A stretch of DNA of 64,000 nt, taken from NCBI GenBank assembly GCA_015183035.1, contig JACZZP010000012.1, positions 1,054,001 through 1,118,000 on the forward strand. The letters are read 5' to 3'. Position numbers and translations under genes: made by a program. The notes beneath the pieces were generated by a model. The model was not told the origin of the DNA. It was given only the letters and a program-made list of their open reading frames with translations, and made no database searches. This stretch comes from Meloidogyne chitwoodi. Lineage: Eukaryota; Nematoda; Chromadorea; Rhabditida; Meloidogynidae. Shown here one piece after another: positions 1 to 16,630 of this stretch. The stretch's first letter is position 1. Each line of letters begins with the position of its first letter.

Positions 1-631
1 GGACTCAAGCCACCATGCATACACAAGATACGTCCCGAAATGAGAGCAGCCAAGGGCATATAGTCAAACACTCGCTGAAATGCTTCGTAGAGTCCGTCGT
101 TTTTGTATATGTCCATGATGTTTCTATTGAAGCCATAGACCCTGTTGATTGAAGAAGTCTCATGATTTCCTCGGAGCATAAAGAAGTTTTTAGGGTAGCG
201 CACCTTTAAAAAATTCAAAAAATAATTCCCAAAATTAAAACATGCCTTGCAAGCAAACATAAACAATATCAGCTCCACGGACTGCGCTCCTCGATCCACA
301 TAATCTCCCAAGAATAGGTAGCTTCGAACGTGCGGAAATCCCTCAGAATCCATAATCCGCATTAGGTCGTTGAATTGGCCGTGAAGATCCCCACAAACGT
401 TGATAGGAACGCCAAGCTTTAGAAGCATCGGTTGAGCCGCGAAGATCCTTCTGACTTCGCCCAGTAGACGCATGACTTCCTGAATATTTTTTATTTATCT
501 TATAAAAATATTATGAAAAGAACAAGAATATTTACCTCGACAGGGAGTGCTTCTGCGAGTCGTCCTTCTGTGATGCCACTGAATAGCTTGTCGAAGAAAG
601 TGTTGACATTGAAGCGTTGTTTCAGCGACAT
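1..631 (-). CDS. PP1-type serine/threonine phosphatase (3' end cut by window)
   Basis: Exons 631-536, 479-246 and 204-1 (minus). The start is the ATG at 631; translation opens MSLKQRFNVNTFFDKLF. The catalytic core shows GDLHGQ, GDYVDRG, RGNHE and, at the window edge, MHGG, which are the metal- and phosphate-binding motifs of the PPP family; the spacing and the NxxSINRxYGF segment fit PP1 better than PP2A. It should be a Ser/Thr protein phosphatase, probably one of the many divergent PP1-like copies nematodes carry, several of them germline-expressed (family knowledge, not shown here). Intron 2 (245-205) starts GC instead of GT: the codon AAG ends the exon and PP1 homology continues exactly after the AG at 206-205. 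The C-terminal part lies outside the window. Confidence 0.93.
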
Positions 632-735
632 TGGTGTTGAAGAGTAGTCGACCGTAACTGTGCAGAACAAAACAAAAGTGGAAGAGCAGGTTGAGCAACA
701 AGTTCGAAGAACACCAATCTTACTGCTGTTGTATG

Positions 736-795
736 TCTGTCCTTTTATAGTAAAATGATTTGGGGGAGAGAATAAGCTTTTATAGTAGTTTAAGA
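736..795 (-). promoter_or_regulatory. TATA-like elements upstream of the PP1-type gene
   Basis: On the minus strand two TATAAAAG-type strings lie about 110 and 150 bp upstream of the phosphatase ATG, within the spacer shared with the divergent OST gene. Position and sequence fit a TATA box, but no transcript data are available. Confidence 0.35.
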
Positions 796-1373
796 GTTGG
801 ATACTATATAAACCGCTTTTTTCATCATTTTTAGTGGTGGTGGTCGGTCTTGCGGTGGTGACCGAGCTACGCTGCTACGAAAAGTGCTAGAAAACGATAT
901 TAATTTTTTGTTAAGATTAAAATAATTTATTAAAAAATAAATTTTTAAATTTATTTTTTAAATATCCCTTATAAAATAATTATTTTATTTTAAATTAAGC
1001 TGCTAAATAATTAAAAAATTCACAAAAATCTAGACTTAAATGTATTTTAAAAAATATAATATAATAATTGTATTTATCATATTTATATAAAAAAATAATT
1101 TAAATTTTAATAAAAAATATTTATTTATTTTTAATTTTAAAATAGTAATTATTATTATTTTTAAATTTATTTCTGTGCAAATATGTATTTAAGAAAAAGA
1201 TAGACAAAAATAAAACATTTAAAATTGTCTCTTGATTTTTATTATGAAGAAAGAAAAATGCCAAATATAAATTGATTAATTGATTTTAAAGCTTTTACTT
1301 TCTCTCTCAATTTTAAAATTTTAATTAAAAAAAATAAAAATAATTTTTCTTTTAAATTATTTTATTTAAAAAA
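796..1373. other. Divergent intergenic spacer
   Basis: AT-rich spacer between the minus-strand phosphatase and the plus-strand OST-delta-like gene. Only the part near 820-890 is GC-richer (repeated GGTGGT and GGTCGG words). I see no coding potential or RNA gene. Confidence 0.6.
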
Positions 1374-2722
1374 ATGAAAATATTTTTTTATAATTATTTA
1401 TTTATTTTATTAATTTATTTAAATTTTAATTTTTTTTATGGAAGAGAAGAAAACGTTCCTCAATTTTATAAAGAAATAAAATTAGAAAATATTCAATTTA
1501 AAGTTCGTGAATGGAAAAGTGGAAGAGAATTAGGAAATTTTACGTAAATTTAATTTAATAAGAAATAAATAAATTAATTTTAATTTTAATAAATTATTTA
1601 AATATTTTCTTAGAATTCCATCTGATAATTATCAAAAATATTCAAAAGGATTAAGATTAGAAGAAAAACTTTTAATAATTTTACAATTTAATATTATTGA
1701 TAAATATTCTAAAGAATTAATTGAAGGTTTTTTTTATAAAAATTAATATTTTTATTTTTAAAAAAGAAATTCAACAAAAGTTTTTACGTTTATGGCATTC
1801 AAAGTCTGAGGAACATGAAGTATTTTTTATTGGAAAAAAATTAACAAAAGAAAATAAAGGAAAATATTTTATTGAAATTGTTAGTTTATTTATTTATTTA
1901 TTTTTAAATTAAATATTTTAGGCAATGCCTCGAGATATAAACAAATTTAAAGGTCGACCAGGTCGTTATCATTGTGAATTAATTATTGGGGATATTCGAA
2001 TTAAAAATTCTTTTCGTTGGCATTTAATTGATATTTTTGTTAATATTCCAAAAGTTTTTATTTTTTTAATATATTTATTTTTTAATTTTTAAGAATAAAA
2101 ATAAAAAAGATGAAATTTATACTTCAAAAAACAAATCACATAAAATAGGTCCATTACCAGAATTATCACATAAATTTAAAAAAATAAATGTAATTTTATT
2201 TAAATTAATTAATTTTAATAATATTTTTTTTAAAAAGAAATGTAATTTAAATTGGTCTATTTATTTTTATATTTTTTATTCATTTATTTGTATTTGCCCA
2301 TTATTTTTATTAATAATTCAGGTTTTTTTTAATTTTTATAAAAATATTAATTTTTATTTATTTTTTTTCAGTGGTTTTCTTTAATTTTAAATTTATTTTT
2401 TAATTTAAAATTAATTCAATTATTATTTTTACCTTTTCTTATTGGAAGTATATTTATATTATATTTATTTAATTGGTTAAAAGATGAATTTAAAAGTATT
2501 TATTTATTTTTTATTAAAATTAATTTTAATTTAAAAGTAATTAATATATTTTATTTTCTTCCAATTTTTGGAATATTTTCATTTTTTATTGGATATTTTG
2601 TTTTAAAAAATTTGGCCTATAAACGACAAAATATTAAAATATTAATAAATGAAAAAGAAAATATTGAAAAAATAATAAAAGAAGAAGAAGAAGAATCTGA
2701 AGAATTTTTTGATTCTATTTAA
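1374..2722 (+). CDS. RPN2: Ribophorin II / SWP1-like OST subunit (short form)
   Basis: Exons 1374-1543, 1614-1726, 1767-1879, 1922-2053, 2094-2189, 2238-2321, 2372-2495, 2538-2722; 338 aa. A hydrophobic N-terminus suggests a signal peptide. A luminal beta-type domain ends in GRYHCELIIGDIRIKN, which lines up with the conserved YxLxLIIGDxxLKN stretch of ribophorin II, followed by a PLPELSHKFK segment (PEI/PEL-H-F motif) and three or so C-terminal membrane helices, then an acidic tail. Family role: non-catalytic delta subunit of the ER oligosaccharyltransferase that N-glycosylates proteins. It lacks the large N-terminal repeat region of vertebrate RPN2 and resembles the short yeast Swp1 in size. 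Introns 5 and 7 are inferred from frame and homology; reading through them is possible, so these borders are less sure. Confidence 0.72.
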
Positions 2723-2941
2723 TTTGAAATAAATGGGGAAATAAAAATAATTAAATAAAAATTATTATTAAATTATTAATTTTTTATAAAAAATATTTTA
2801 ATAAAAAATATTTTATTAATATTTTTATTTAAAATTTAATTATAATATTTAAATATTTTAAAAAAATATAACAAAAAAATTTCAAATTTTTTTTTCTAAT
2901 TTTTAATTTATTAATATTTTATATATAATCTTTTATTAAAA

Positions 2942-3116
2942 AAAAAAGAAAATAAAAGTCTCACATCAAATTACAACATCAAAATAAAAATAAAAAATTC
3001 TTTGATTATATAAATAAATATAATTTGATTGCGTAAAATGACCGAATAAATATAATAATTTTTGTCTTTTTTTCTAATTATTTTTTAAAAAAATGAGACT
3101 TTTATTTTCTTTTTCA
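2942..3116. repeat. Inverted repeat, MITE-like
   Basis: Arms near 2945-2964 and 3094-3115 are reverse complements (AAGAAAATAAAAGTCTCA and its complement) and enclose about 130 bp. This could be a small fold-back element or a chance structure in low-complexity DNA. No target duplication is clear. Confidence 0.45.
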
Positions 3117-3445
3117 ATTTTATTATATTATATTTTTTTGTTTTTTATATTCTTTTTTAATATAATATATTTTGCCGCTTTTTTCTTTTGTTTTATTTAT
3201 TAAGAAATATTTATTTATTTAAATAAAATATATTAATTAATTTTATTTTAAATTTTATTTTTGATTATTATTAAAATATATTAATTAATTATATATTATT
3301 TAATTACATTTTATTTTTTAATTATAATTTCTCTATTATTAAAAATTTTAATTTTTTCTTTCATGACTTTGCTTTAATTAATAAAACAATATTTTATTTT
3401 TTATTTTAATTTTATTTAAAATTAAATGTTTTTATTTTTTATTTT

Positions 3446-3545
3446 AAAGTTTGATGACCGGCGGTGACTTTTTGTATTTTTAAATAAAATACTCAAAACT
3501 GCTTATTTTCACTGCGGGATTTAAAAAGAAACGGTCATCAACTTT
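3446..3545. repeat. 100-bp inverted repeat with TGATGACCG arms
   Basis: Arms at 3446-3460 and 3532-3545 (TTTGATGACCG and CGGTCATCAA) are near-perfect reverse complements, and GTATTTT/TTTAAA strings just inside and outside them are also partly mirrored. The arms are GC-richer than their surroundings. It is probably a small MITE or hairpin. Confidence 0.45.
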
Positions 3546-6427
3546 TGTATTTTATTTAAACAAAAATAAAAATAATAAAACTTCAAAAAGAATTTTTTTC
3601 TTTTTTAGTTATTCAATGCGCGAAATGTGACACCTTTAAAACAAAAAACTTTTTTAAGTTTAAGAGAATAAATATATTTTATTATTTTTGGCTTCAAAAA
3701 AGATACAATATATTTTTGAAATAATTATTAAAATAATAGAAAAAATAATATTTTTCTTTAAATCTCAGAGTTTTCTTATTATTTTATTTTTTAAAAACTA
3801 AAATATTTAAATAAATTTTTCATTAGTAATTAATTAAAAAAAAATAATTATTTATTTATTTATTTTATTATTTGTCAAACATGCAACAATATCTTCTCAC
3901 ACAAAATCCTCAATAATAAATGTGTTGATGAATTTTACAGTAAACCTATCATCTATTTAAATTATTTATTTATTCCATTACTTGACTTAATTTTTAAACA
4001 AATTTCTTTTCTTTTTTTTTTACACAGAAAAGTAATAAATAAATAATTAATAGAATATTTTATTTTATTTATAATAAAATTAATATATATTTATTATTAA
4101 ATTTAAAAATCTTCTATAATATATTTTAATTAAGATTTTATTTATTTAAAAATAAATAAATATTTAAAAAATAATTTTTAAAATTTTAATTTAAAAAAGT
4201 AAAATATCATCAGTTAATGTTGATGTGAGTTATTTAAATAAAAAATGTAAATTAAATTTTTTGCCAATCTAAACTGTCATTTGGAATATTTTTCTTCATC
4301 AATTTAAATAATATTCTCGTATATTACCACCCACCGTTTTTATTTAGTATTTTTTTTTTCTAAAAGAAAAAAATTTATTGGAATTGGCGAGAATATTATT
4401 ATTATTATTTAAAAATTAAAAAAGAATTAATATAAATTAGTTCAATAAATTTTAATAAAAATTCTAATAAAATAAAATATTTATTTATTTAAAATTTAAT
4501 TATTTATTTTAATATTTTTAAAAATAAATATTCGTAAAAATATATTATTTTAAAATTTAATATTATTAATTAAAATTATTTACGTAAATTAATTTAAATT
4601 TAAAAATAATAATATATTTTAATTATTATTTATAATAATAACTTTCAACAATTTAAGCTAAATTTAAATGGATCAAATCCCCCAGAGACTAAAATATTTT
4701 GAAAAAAAAATAAAAGACTGATAAAAAGAAATAAGAGAGGACTTTTATGTTTAGAATATTTTATTATTATTATTTAGGTATAAGTTAATATAATAAAGAA
4801 AATAAACTTAAAAAAATTAAATTTATTTTTATTTTTAAATTAAAAGTAAAAATATAAAAATAATTAATTATCTTTTCATTATTTTAAATAATTTAACTTT
4901 TTACTAAATCCAATAAGAGAAGAGGACAATCCTCAATTTCTTCCTATTTTTTTCTTTTTTTGGAAAAAGAAGAAAAAAAGATTGTTAAATTAAAGAAATA
5001 TAATTCACGACATTTAAATGTATTTCTTTAAATAATTTTTTTCTTCTTATTTTTTCAATAAAATCTCAAAGGAATTGAACCTACGACACGGGGAAAAGAA
5101 ATAAAATGACAACAAAAACAAGGAAAAAAATAAGAAAATCATTTTGAGTAAAATTAGGGGGCGGTGGACAGGAAGATTACTTTTTTTAGTAGAAAAGAAT
5201 AGAAAATGAAAAAATAAATAAAATAAAATTAAATATAAAAATAAATATATTAATTAAATAATAATTATTATATAATAGTTACCTACATAGAAGAGTAAAT
5301 AATTTTTAATCTTTTGTTAATTGCCTAAATTATTATTAATTTTTATAAATAATACTATAATAATAATAATCATTCTTTTATCAAAAAGAAAAGTCAATTA
5401 TTATTTATTATATTTTGCCATAAACAAATTTGTTGTTTTTCTGTGCCATTTTATTTAAGTAAAAAGCAATAAGAAGACAGACAAAATAAAGAGAAGAGAA
5501 GAAGTATTGAGAGAAAGAGAGAGAGAGAGAGGGGACACGCACATTGAAAAACCCGGGAAGGACTTCGAAATTTGACTCTTTTTTTTTTACTTTTATTTTG
5601 TTCAATTGTTAACTATTATTATTGGATATAAATATATTTTGTAGAAGAACAAATTTCCGGCCGTTCTTTTTTACGCCTGCTTGAATTGTTAATAATAATA
5701 ATTTTGAATGTTTTCTCAAGGAAATTCATGTCCTTATTTTCGAGGAATTGCTGTTGTTGCATATGTTCTTTTTATTATTTAAAAAAGATCAATTTTTATT
5801 GGCTTAAAATAATTAAATAAAATTGAGAAAAATAAATTAAAAAAATATAAAAAAATATTTTTAGATTAATTTACTATTTATATAAATTATATTTTAAATA
5901 AAATTAATTTAATAAATTATATTTATAATTATTTTACAATTAGTAAAACAGATTTATTATATACTGTTTTATTAAAAAGGGTGTGGCCAGATTTCTTTCT
6001 TTTTTTTTATAAAATATTTATATTTAAAAATATATTCAATACTTTTTATTAAAAAAAAGCCGTGTTAACCACCAATCACAGAATAGGGCGGGAGAATCCC
6101 ATCATTACACAAATATATATATACACCACACGCAAATGGCACAGACTGCCAAGGTTTTTCTGTTGGCACAGACTCAATAAAATAAATATATTTTCACTCT
6201 TTGCTTCATTCACTCTCGACAGCAAATTTTGTCATCCAAAAAAGCATTATCCGCCACACATAAAAATATTTTAAAATTATTATTATTATTTTTAGAAAAT
6301 GAATTTTGTTATTTAAAAATATTTAATATATAATTAATAAAATATATTCTTTTTTTTTTAATTAAAATTTAAGTTTGATTTAAAAATAAACAAAAAATAT
6401 ATTTTTAGAATATTTTTTAAAAAATAA
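3546..6427. other. Long AT-rich intergenic region upstream of the zinc-finger gene
   Basis: No supported gene. Points of texture: a (GA)n microsatellite at about 5513-5533, and an 11-bp direct repeat TGGCACAGACT at about 6138-6148 and 6164-6174 in a GC-richer island (6060-6250). The position suggests it holds upstream regulatory DNA of the pag-3-like gene, but this is inference. Short open frames here lack homology and codon signature. Confidence 0.5.
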
Positions 6428-11989
<5,562 letters not shown>

Positions 11990-12033
11990 AAAAATAAATT
12001 AAATAATTTATACAAAAAATATATAAATATCTA

Positions 12034-12087
12034 ATGCTACAATTACATAAAAAACGCCTGGCCCTGAAGATGCTGTAATTGTAGCAT
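12034..12087. repeat. Perfect 14-bp hairpin downstream of pag-3
   Basis: ATGCTACAATTACA (12034-12047) and its exact reverse complement (12074-12087) flank a 26-base loop that is GC-richer than the surroundings. It lies 45 bp after the zinc-finger stop codon, between convergent genes. It could be a small MITE or a 3' UTR structure. Confidence 0.6.
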
Positions 12088-12299
12088 AATTAATTCAACT
12101 TTTATTTTTCTTTTAAATTTCTTAAAATTTAATTTTATAAAATATTATAAATATAAAGAAATAAAATATAACTATTTAGAACAATTCTATTGTCTTTTAA
12201 TTTCGAAACTACAATTAAAGAAAATATGATTTATACACAAATAATTATTTTTCCCTTAAATTAATTTCAACAATCTTTTCTTAAAAATTATTTTTTATC

Positions 12300-12560
12300 A
12301 TACCATTGTTTTTCATTTCACTATAAATTTTGTTTCTCAGTTCATTTGCAGCCTGTTAATATTGACTAATAAAAATATATTTATTTATTATTATTTTATT
12401 AATTTACTCTTCAGTTAATAATTTATTAAGAGCATTTTTAAAATCTTTTCCAAAATTTTCATTAATTTTTTCTCTCTATATGAATATTCTTTTACATAAA
12501 TTCCAATTCCTAATTGTTCAATAAAAGATGAATTATAAAATTTGTCTCTAAAAATTATTT
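12300..12560 (-). other. Coding-like stretch downstream of COX11, not resolved
   Basis: On the minus strand a splice-acceptor-like TTTTTAG (about 12551) is followed by an open frame of about 43 codons with normal amino-acid texture (…SSFIEQLGIGIYVKEY…), ending near 12430; a second frame continues it (…FGKDFKNALNKLLTEE), and a third piece near 12300-12355 is open too. The pieces do not join cleanly. This may be a decayed gene, a trans-spliced downstream cistron or chance. I do not recognise a family. Confidence 0.25.
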
Positions 12561-12609
12561 TAATAAACAATTAAAATCAAACAAAACAAAAAATATTTAT
12601 ATTTATAAT

Positions 12610-13960
12610 CTAAACAAAATCTTTAACGACAGTCTCCAATATAGATTCAACTTTTTTTTCTTTATCTTCATGTTTTTGTTGTTGAGCTTTATTATTATTT
12701 AATGGTCGATTATTTTGATCAAATGGTGATGGAAGTATTAAATTACTTGAAGATTCAAAAAATGTATATGAAAGCTATTAAAAAAATAATAATATTAAAA
12801 TACAATTCTTTAAAAAATTAACCAAAAAATTAGTAACATTCTCCAGCAAAGGGTCATTGACAAAATCAGGGTCAATGTAAAAAAATACTGGCAAATCAAC
12901 TTCTTCGCCAGGATTGAGAATTTGTTCGTCAAAGCAAAAACATTGAATCTATAAAAATTTAAAATATTTATTTAATAATAATTAAAAATATAGATAACCT
13001 TATTAAAATAATAAGCAGCTTGGAATGGAGTTAAATTATAAGTACTAATACCAATAATTGGTTTATTTGTTGGATTATATGCTTAATTTTAAATAAATTT
13101 TATTTTAATTATATTAACCAGTGAAGAATGCTAAAGCTGTCTCTCCTGGACTAACGTAAATTTCATCTTGAAGTGGTTTAAATTTCCATCGCATTGATGA
13201 GGGAACATCCTTAAAAAAATTAAATTTTAATTTAAAAAAAATAAAATAAAAATTACTTACAGCATTAAATTGTACACGAATTAAACAATCATCTACTCTT
13301 TTCATATCCGCAATTTTAGTTAAATTTTCAGCTATCTTAAAAAAATAAAAAATTTTTAAAATATATATATTAAATCCTAAATTATAAAAGATTACTTGTG
13401 TGATCCCAGTAAAGGAAGTAGTTTCACAAAGAATTCGAAAAAATGGAATAAATGCAAATGACAAACCAACCATTATTATAACAATTCTTTTAAAAAAATA
13501 ATAAAATTTAAAAACAAAAATTTATATTTTAAAAGATCAAACCCTGTCATATAATAAACAGACGCTTCATTTGTTTCTAATTTTAACAAAAATCGACGGA
13601 ACAAACTTAATTTATTTGATGATGAAAAAAAATTATTAATTTGAAAATTTATTATTTTGAAAAATTTTTTGCTCCGCCGTTGTAAAATGAAAGAAGATGA
13701 AGGCCGAAAAGAGGTTGAAGAAATATTCTAATCAAAAATAATTTTATTATTAAAAATACAAATTAAATATAATTTTCTAAAAGTAAATTTTAGGAGAATT
13801 AATTAGAGAATTAAAAGAATTTAATTTAAAAAATAAAAAAATAAAAATTTAAAACCTTTATCTGATGAAGAGAAGAAAATATATTGCCTCTTTTTAAATA
13901 TAATTTAAATAAAGACGATGAAGAGAAATCTGGCCGGAATAAAATTGTTGCTGGAGACAT
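12610..13960 (-). CDS. cox11: Cytochrome c oxidase assembly protein COX11
   Basis: Exons (minus) 13960-13856, 13727-13543, 13486-13396, 13335-13261, 13209-13119, 13081-12999, 12948-12823, 12774-12610; 306 aa. Copper chaperone of the inner mitochondrial membrane that delivers copper to the CuB site of COX1. Visible landmarks: a Ser/Arg-rich N-terminus fitting a mitochondrial targeting peptide, one membrane helix (about residues 97-113), the conserved Cys in FRILCETT (C117), [10 protein letters not shown], and the copper-binding CFCF motif at about residues 213-216 followed by [15 protein letters not shown]. The C-terminal tail after SYTFFES is Lys/Gln-rich and longer than usual. Its start lies 119 bp downstream of the preceding minus-strand gene's stop, a spacing typical of nematode operons. 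Confidence 0.93.
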
Positions 13961-14079
13961 GGCTTATTTTAAATTTAATATAATTAATAAATAATTTTAA
14001 ATTTAATAATATTTAATGGAATAGAATATCCAAATAAAATTAAATGATAAATAAAAAAATTAAATAAAATGAATATAAA

Positions 14080-14877
14080 TTAATTAAAAACAGAATTCAA
14101 TCTATCAATTGCTTTTTGCACTCCCCAATTCGGATAGGCTTTTGCACATGAATTTTCAAAAGAAAAAATAAGTTCTGGTTCCAATTCCTTTGTAAAGTCA
14201 CAAATCAACATTTGGTCATTTTCTTTATTAAGAAAGAAAGCAAATTCTAAAATATAAGATTAAAATATAATTTTGGTTTAATTTATATTATTAAAATTAG
14301 AAAAAATAAATTTTCAAAAATTCACAGAATCAAAATTATAAAAATAAACATTTCGAAATTCAACCTTAAAGGTTTCAATAGAAGAATTTAAAAAAAAATA
14401 ATTAAAAATAATCTTACTTTCATTTAATTTCATAATTAATGAATCCAAAAGAATTTTCAGTCGATTTATATGTCCTTTAAGTGTAAAAATATCTTCTTCT
14501 ATAAATTGATAGCAACAAGAAATATCTAAAAAATTATCTGAAAACTTTAAATAAAATCGAATCAATTGGGAAGAATAAATAGACAATTGCTCTAAAATTT
14601 TAATTGTTTTCAAATGAAGCCTTGACTGAAATTAAAAGAAATAATTAGCCACATAAAATTTGCAAAAAAAATTTTATATTATTTTAATACTAACCTTAAT
14701 CACAGCCAAAATATCAGGATGTTCTTTTAGCGTAATTGAAACTTTTAAAATTGTTTTTTCTGTTTTTTTGACTGAATTAAATTGCTTTAATAATTCTCGT
14801 AATTTTAACATGTCAAAAGCCAATTTTGAATGAATTTGTTTTAAAATCTTGATTTCTTCAACAAATAAATTAGACAT
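14080..14877 (-). CDS. Small helical/coiled-coil protein, unrecognised
   Basis: Exons (minus) 14877-14695, 14625-14418, 14246-14080; 185 aa. The N-terminal two thirds are Leu/Ile/Lys-rich with heptad-like spacing (EEIKILKQIHSKLAFDMLKL), suggesting long helices. The C-terminus (CDFTKELEPELIFSF… NWGVQKAIDRLNSVF) is more globular. I do not recognise the family; size and texture would suit a small subunit of a kinetochore, tethering or BLOC-type complex, which is a guess. The donor of intron 2 (GTAAG at 14417) is preferred over reading on to a stop at 14314, because the next exon then continues in frame to a natural stop. It is the probable upstream partner of COX11. Confidence 0.7.
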
Positions 14878-15450
14878 TGGTTTAAATGAGATGAGAATAA
14901 ATGTACATACTTTAAATATTTAATTCATTTTTTGGAAAAATAAAAGACTAAATAATTTTAATTTTTTCAAATTAATTTAAAAATAAGTTTTTAAATATTT
15001 CTTTATATTTAAAATAATTTGAAGATAATTTTAAAAAATCGGACAAACATTTAATCATGGATATATAATAATAATAAATTTTGAGTTTCAAAGCAAATGA
15101 CAGATTTATTTAAATAATTTTTGATTAACATAAATGACGCAGCAAATATATTCGAAAAGAAAATAATTTTATTCTAGTCGTAACCATTTTAAACAAGATT
15201 GAATTTATAATAAAAAAATTATTTCCGAAAATATCTAATCGTAAAAAATATTTATATTTTATTTATTACTGCATCATTTTTAATAAAACAACCAAATAAG
15301 AAAACACTAAATGATGGTCATAAATTTTTAAATAATTTTGAGCTGCCATAATTAAAATCATGGCAAAAAATTGCGTACTAGAATAAAGTTATAAAATTAA
15401 TGTTATAAAAAATTATTTCCTGTCTTTATATATTTCAAAAAATTTGATTA
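14878..15450. other. Intergenic spacer
   Basis: AT-rich spacer of 573 bp between cornichon and the coiled-coil gene, both on the minus strand. No coding or structural feature noted. Confidence 0.6.
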
Positions 15451-16207
15451 TTAACCAGTTGTAACCATTGTGTAGATCATTCTGAAAAAGTAATGTTTCA
15501 ATTATTCATATAAATTTTATCTATTATATTTTTTAATGGACGGTAAAGGAGAAATGGTTAGTTTAATTATATATGTACAATTTTGAATTTTAATTATATT
15601 GATTAAAAAATAAAAATAGTATACATACGCGTATAGATAATAGAAAAATGAAAGCAAATAAAATCCCATCTTAATCCAGCCTTCTCGATTAATTTTTGAT
15701 AATTGATCGTGATTCCTAGTTAAAAAGAGAAATTTAATTTTAAAAAAAAGTAAAAAAACATTATTGTCGTCGGGTCATAGATACCCGGTCCCCGCATTAT
15801 TGGACGTTTAAGATAACTAAAATATAAAAAATAAATATTATAAACGTTCAAAATATACCGATGAATATGATAGGCAAACAATGGAAGATTAAAAGCAATG
15901 GCAAATAATTGCATTGAAAGAACAAAAAAGAAAAATACAAAGGAGTGAATGCCATACTCGGGCAGCACAAGCTCCAAAGAAATGAAAATTTAAAAGGGTT
16001 AGAATGTAAAAAACCTGGTTCATACTACGACATTGATCTATTGGATTTTTATAGTCGGTTCTTAATTCGTCAATACAAATAACCTTAAAAATTGAATTTT
16101 TTTAATTCTAAATGGTAATTAAAAACCGTATAAATAGCAAAGAAAATGCAGAAAGCAATGGCAATTAAACCGAAAAGGTAGCAGAATGCAGCAAAAGTAA
16201 AAGCCAT
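15451..16207 (-). CDS. cni-1: Cornichon (ER cargo receptor)
   Basis: Exons (minus) 16207-16127, 16083-16015, 15971-15859, 15816-15760, 15715-15629, 15481-15451; 145 aa, the normal length of the family. Starts MAFTFAAFCYLFGLIAIAF (first membrane helix), then IDELRTDYKNPIDQC, LVLPEYGIHSF, NLPLFAYHIHRY, the family signature RPIMRGPGIYDPTTIM, and ends FYLLSFFYYLYAMIYTMV. Cornichons are COPII-associated cargo receptors that export transmembrane proteins (TGF-alpha-type ligands, AMPA-type receptors) from the ER. All six exons keep phase, and the last codes only ten residues. Confidence 0.95.
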
Positions 16208-16630
16208 AAATGTTAAATTAATATTTTATATAGAAACCTAAACAAAAAAATAAAAGAAATTATTTATTACTTTTAATTTCTCTCGTCCAGAGACAATGTA
16301 AAAGAAAGGAAAATATAATGGAACTTAATACCGTTTTCCTTTACTCTAATAGATAATTTTCTTCTTATATATATTTTATTGAAGTATCAGGAAGATAATC
16401 TCAATTATGTATGATTTAATAGGAATCGGACGAAATTAAAAGTGAGATAATTCATAAAAATAATCCTGTCGTTCAATCACGTTAATTCAAGACAAACACT
16501 CAATTTAATAATTTATATAATCTAACAAACTAAAAATATAGTAATAAAAGATCTAAAAAACTAGAGATTTCAAATTAATATCAAAAATTATAATTTAGAC
16601 TTCTATCATTTGTTCTTGAACATCTTTGTT
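16208..16630. other. Intergenic spacer PGK/cornichon
   Basis: 423 bp of AT-rich sequence between the PGK stop and the cornichon start, both minus strand. It has poly-pyrimidine runs near 16335-16375 but no identifiable element. Confidence 0.55.

Noticed and set aside
5408..5605. 65-codon minus-strand open frame
   Set aside because: It spans a (GA)n microsatellite and AT-rich DNA; the peptide is low-complexity and there is no partner exon.
6137..6180. NFI-like TGGCA…TGCCA half-sites
   Set aside because: The spacing is two bases too long for the NFI palindrome; kept only as a direct repeat note.
14314..14417. Read-through C-terminus of the coiled-coil protein to a stop at 14314
   Set aside because: A canonical GTAAG donor and an in-frame third exon with better coding texture argue for splicing.
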